Notes under the pieces: model-generated
The model's database searches: none
Seen by the model: only the letters and a program-made list of their open reading frames with translations
What the model was told of the DNA's origin: nothing
Program-made: the position numbers and the translations under genes
Part shown: positions 62,864 through 64,000 of the stretch, piece after piece
How the letters are laid out: each line of letters begins with the position of its first letter
Position numbering within the stretch: position 1 is the stretch's first letter
Source: Nocardioides potassii
GTDB taxonomy: Bacteria > Actinomycetota > Actinomycetes > Propionibacteriales > Nocardioidaceae
Reading direction: 5' to 3'
Assembly (NCBI RefSeq): GCF_021648885.1
Contig: NZ_JAKJHZ010000003.1
Span: 62,001-126,000, forward strand
DNA: 64,000 bases

Positions 62864-63361
62864 TCACAGAGTGGTGACGATTCCTGCCTCGGGGTCCCAC
62901 CGGCGCAGCTCGGTGACGGTCATCACGACGTCGTCGTGGCCGACCACCTCGAGCGCGGCAGGTACGTCGTCCCGGCGCATCCGCCGCGCCAGCGTGACGT
63001 GCGGCAGCCAGCCGTCGTGCTGCACGTCGGCCACCTCGGACCGCAGGTCGAGCACGGCGCGAACCAGGCCGTCGGGCACGTCGAGGAGCCGGACCAGCGA
63101 CACCTTCGCCCCACCCAGCAGCCCGATCGCACCGGCCCGCACCTGGACGGGGAGGAGCGAGGCGACGAGCTCGCGGGCCCGCTGCTCGTCAGCAGCAGCC
63201 AGCGCCGGTGCCGCGACCACTGTGACGTGCGGGCTGTTGGTGGTGCCGCGGTGGTCGAGCTGGGACGGCAGCCCGGCGTCGTGCAACGCCTGCCAGTCGC
63301 GGCGTACGGCCTCGCACCCGTCAGCGTCCGGCAGCAGCTCGATCGCGTGCATCCGGGGCAT
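62864..63361 (-). CDS. 2H phosphoesterase (2'-5' RNA ligase-like)
   Basis: 165 aa with the two HxT motifs of the family, SPHVTVVAAPAL and LPHVTLARRM, about 75 residues apart. Each half has the beta-strand pattern of LigT-like proteins, which cleave cyclic or 2'-5' phosphodiesters of RNA or nucleotides. ATG 63361 (MPRMHAIELLPDAD). Substrate unknown. Confidence 0.82.
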   Translation of the reverse strand: MPRMHAIELLPDADGCEAVRRDWQALHDAGLPSQLDHRGTTNSPHVTVVAAPALAAADEQRARELVASLLPVQVRAGAIGLLGGAKVSLVRLLDVPDGLVRAVLDLRSEVADVQHDGWLPHVTLARRMRRDDVPAALEVVGHDDVVMTVTELRRWDPEAGIVTTL

Positions 63362-63371
63362 GCGTCCGAGA

Positions 63372-63638
63372 CTAGGTGGCGGTCCCCGATGAGCCGTCCA
63401 GGTCCGTGGTGTGCGTCGAGACGAGCTCGGCCTCGGACGCGCCGCGCGGGCGTGGGACGAGCACCACGTGCTCGACCACCGCGAGGAGCGCGTAGTCCGA
63501 CGTGGCCGGCGAGCGCACCACCTCGGTGCGCGGCAACGACACCCCGCGCTGCTCACGGTGGCGCTCCTGGCCGTCCACGCAGTAGACGCGCTCCCACGCC
63601 GTCCACTCGCACGAGTAGACGTGCGACCCGGCACCCAT
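63372..63638 (-). CDS. Degenerate copy of a GH16 C-terminal segment
   Basis: 88 aa. Residues SHVYSCEWTAWERVYCVDGQ align with FHVFSVEWTAKEYVFRVDGR of the gene just upstream, and TSDYALLAVVE with TSDYELAELTP. It lacks the rest of a glycosidase. The ATG overlaps the GH16 stop (TGATG), so it is translated after it if at all. I read it as the remainder of a tandem duplication that has drifted; a small separate beta-sandwich protein is possible. Confidence 0.5.
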   Translation of the reverse strand: MGAGSHVYSCEWTAWERVYCVDGQERHREQRGVSLPRTEVVRSPATSDYALLAVVEHVVLVPRPRGASEAELVSTHTTDLDGSSGTAT

Positions 63639-64000
63639 CACGCACCGCCAGCCGCGACGCGTCGTCCGACCGTCGTGCGCGTGGACACCCGCGACGTGGC
63701 GTCGAAGACCCGGACCCAGTCGACCTGGGCGGTGTCGTCGAGCTCGTCCGGCGTGAGCTCGGCGAGCTCGTAGTCGGAGGTCAGCGCCGAGAGGACCCAC
63801 TGCTGGGCCTGCGACACGTCGCGCCGCTCCCGGTAGTACTCGCGTCCGTCGACCCGGAAGACGTACTCCTTCGCGGTCCACTCGACGGAGAACACGTGGA
63901 ACTCGTCCCACCACGAGCGGTCACCGTCGAGCGCCTTGCGTGCCTCGGGGAACAACCCGCCCCGGCTCACCTTGTCCCACCCGGCCTCGTAGTGGTGCAC
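63638..64000 (-). CDS. Glycoside hydrolase family 16 protein, C-terminal part
   Basis: The last 120 residues; the start lies beyond the right edge. FHVFSVEWTAKEYVFRVDGR, then ALTSDYELAELTPDELDDTA and VDWVRVFD are the final strands of a GH16 jelly roll (endo-beta-glucanase, laminarinase or agarase group). The catalytic ExDxxE motif would be outside the window, so substrate cannot be assigned. Followed directly by a degraded copy of its own tail. Confidence 0.82.
   Translation of the reverse strand: MHHYEAGWDKVSRGGLFPEARKALDGDRSWWDEFHVFSVEWTAKEYVFRVDGREYYRERRDVSQAQQWVLSALTSDYELAELTPDELDDTAQVDWVRVFDATSRVSTRTTVGRRVAAGGA

Overview
The window is very GC-rich DNA with actinobacterial gene content: LytR-CpsA-Psr proteins, an ANTAR regulator, RpfB, protein O-mannosyltransferase, a septum-formation family protein and a GluABCD transporter. 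Gene order from about 23.4 kb to 52.1 kb (mscL, fmdB, formyl-THF cyclo-ligase, UTP-glucose-1-P uridylyltransferase, moeA-like glp, rimJ, glpR, pmt, rsmI, tatD, rpfB, rsmA, ispE) follows the conserved actinobacterial block known from mycobacteria. Overall it looks like Nocardioides or a close Nocardioidaceae relative; the genus is an inference from style and content, not from a marker gene.

Layout. 1-6.8 kb: partial AlkB-like oxygenase, LCP protein, PAS-ANTAR regulator, then a two-component system followed by a two-gene ABC exporter, and a DUF1905 protein. 6.84-21.59 kb: a 14.7 kb genomic island bounded by a 62-bp direct repeat that is the 3' part of tRNA-Arg(CCT); the intact tRNA is at the right end and the fragment at the left. 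It carries a DUF559-like nuclease plus TIR-domain protein (candidate defence pair), a DUF3500 lipoprotein, a GH106-like rhamnosidase, a LysR regulator, a rhamnose-binding lipoprotein, a small LuxR-type HTH protein, an MFS transporter, and a decayed three-gene acyl-CoA operon. No integrase is visible. 21.6-33.7 kb: second LCP protein, MscL, SAF-domain protein, FmdB zinc ribbon with a poly-Ser tail, penicillin acylase, folate enzyme, UDP-glucose pyrophosphorylase, then glp-moaC-mogA-rimJ-glpR. 33.8-43.2 kb: tRNA-Ala(CGC), a secreted InlB-repeat protein, a CheY-like regulator, a short-chain dehydrogenase, small membrane proteins, a septum-formation family protein, and a divergent MFS/LysR pair. 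43.4-56.3 kb: pmt, a secreted cupredoxin-PKD protein, rsmI, tatD, rpfB, rsmA, ispE, an NfeD-flotillin pair and an ABC-F protein. 56.3-64 kb: a MarR regulator with two operators divergent from a tam-like methyltransferase, a VOC protein, a P-loop kinase, a DUF4442 hotdog protein, the gluABCD operon, a 2H phosphoesterase, and the 3' end of a GH16 gene followed by a degenerate copy of its tail.

How the genes work together. The backbone is mostly cell envelope and division (two LCP ligases, Pmt, RpfB, Glp/GlpR, septum-formation protein), translation and ribosome maturation (rsmI, rsmA, rimJ, ABC-F) and transport. Many backbone genes show a TAnnnT hexamer 6-7 nt before the start codon, which suggests leaderless transcripts. 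Palindromic repeats are frequent and several sit exactly on stop codons or have invaded coding sequence, most clearly the 3 x 36 bp repeats at the end of rsmA. The most interesting unexplained content is the nuclease/TIR pair on the tRNA-Arg island and the shared LacI-type operators that tie the island's rhamnosidase to its orphan rhamnose-binding protein.
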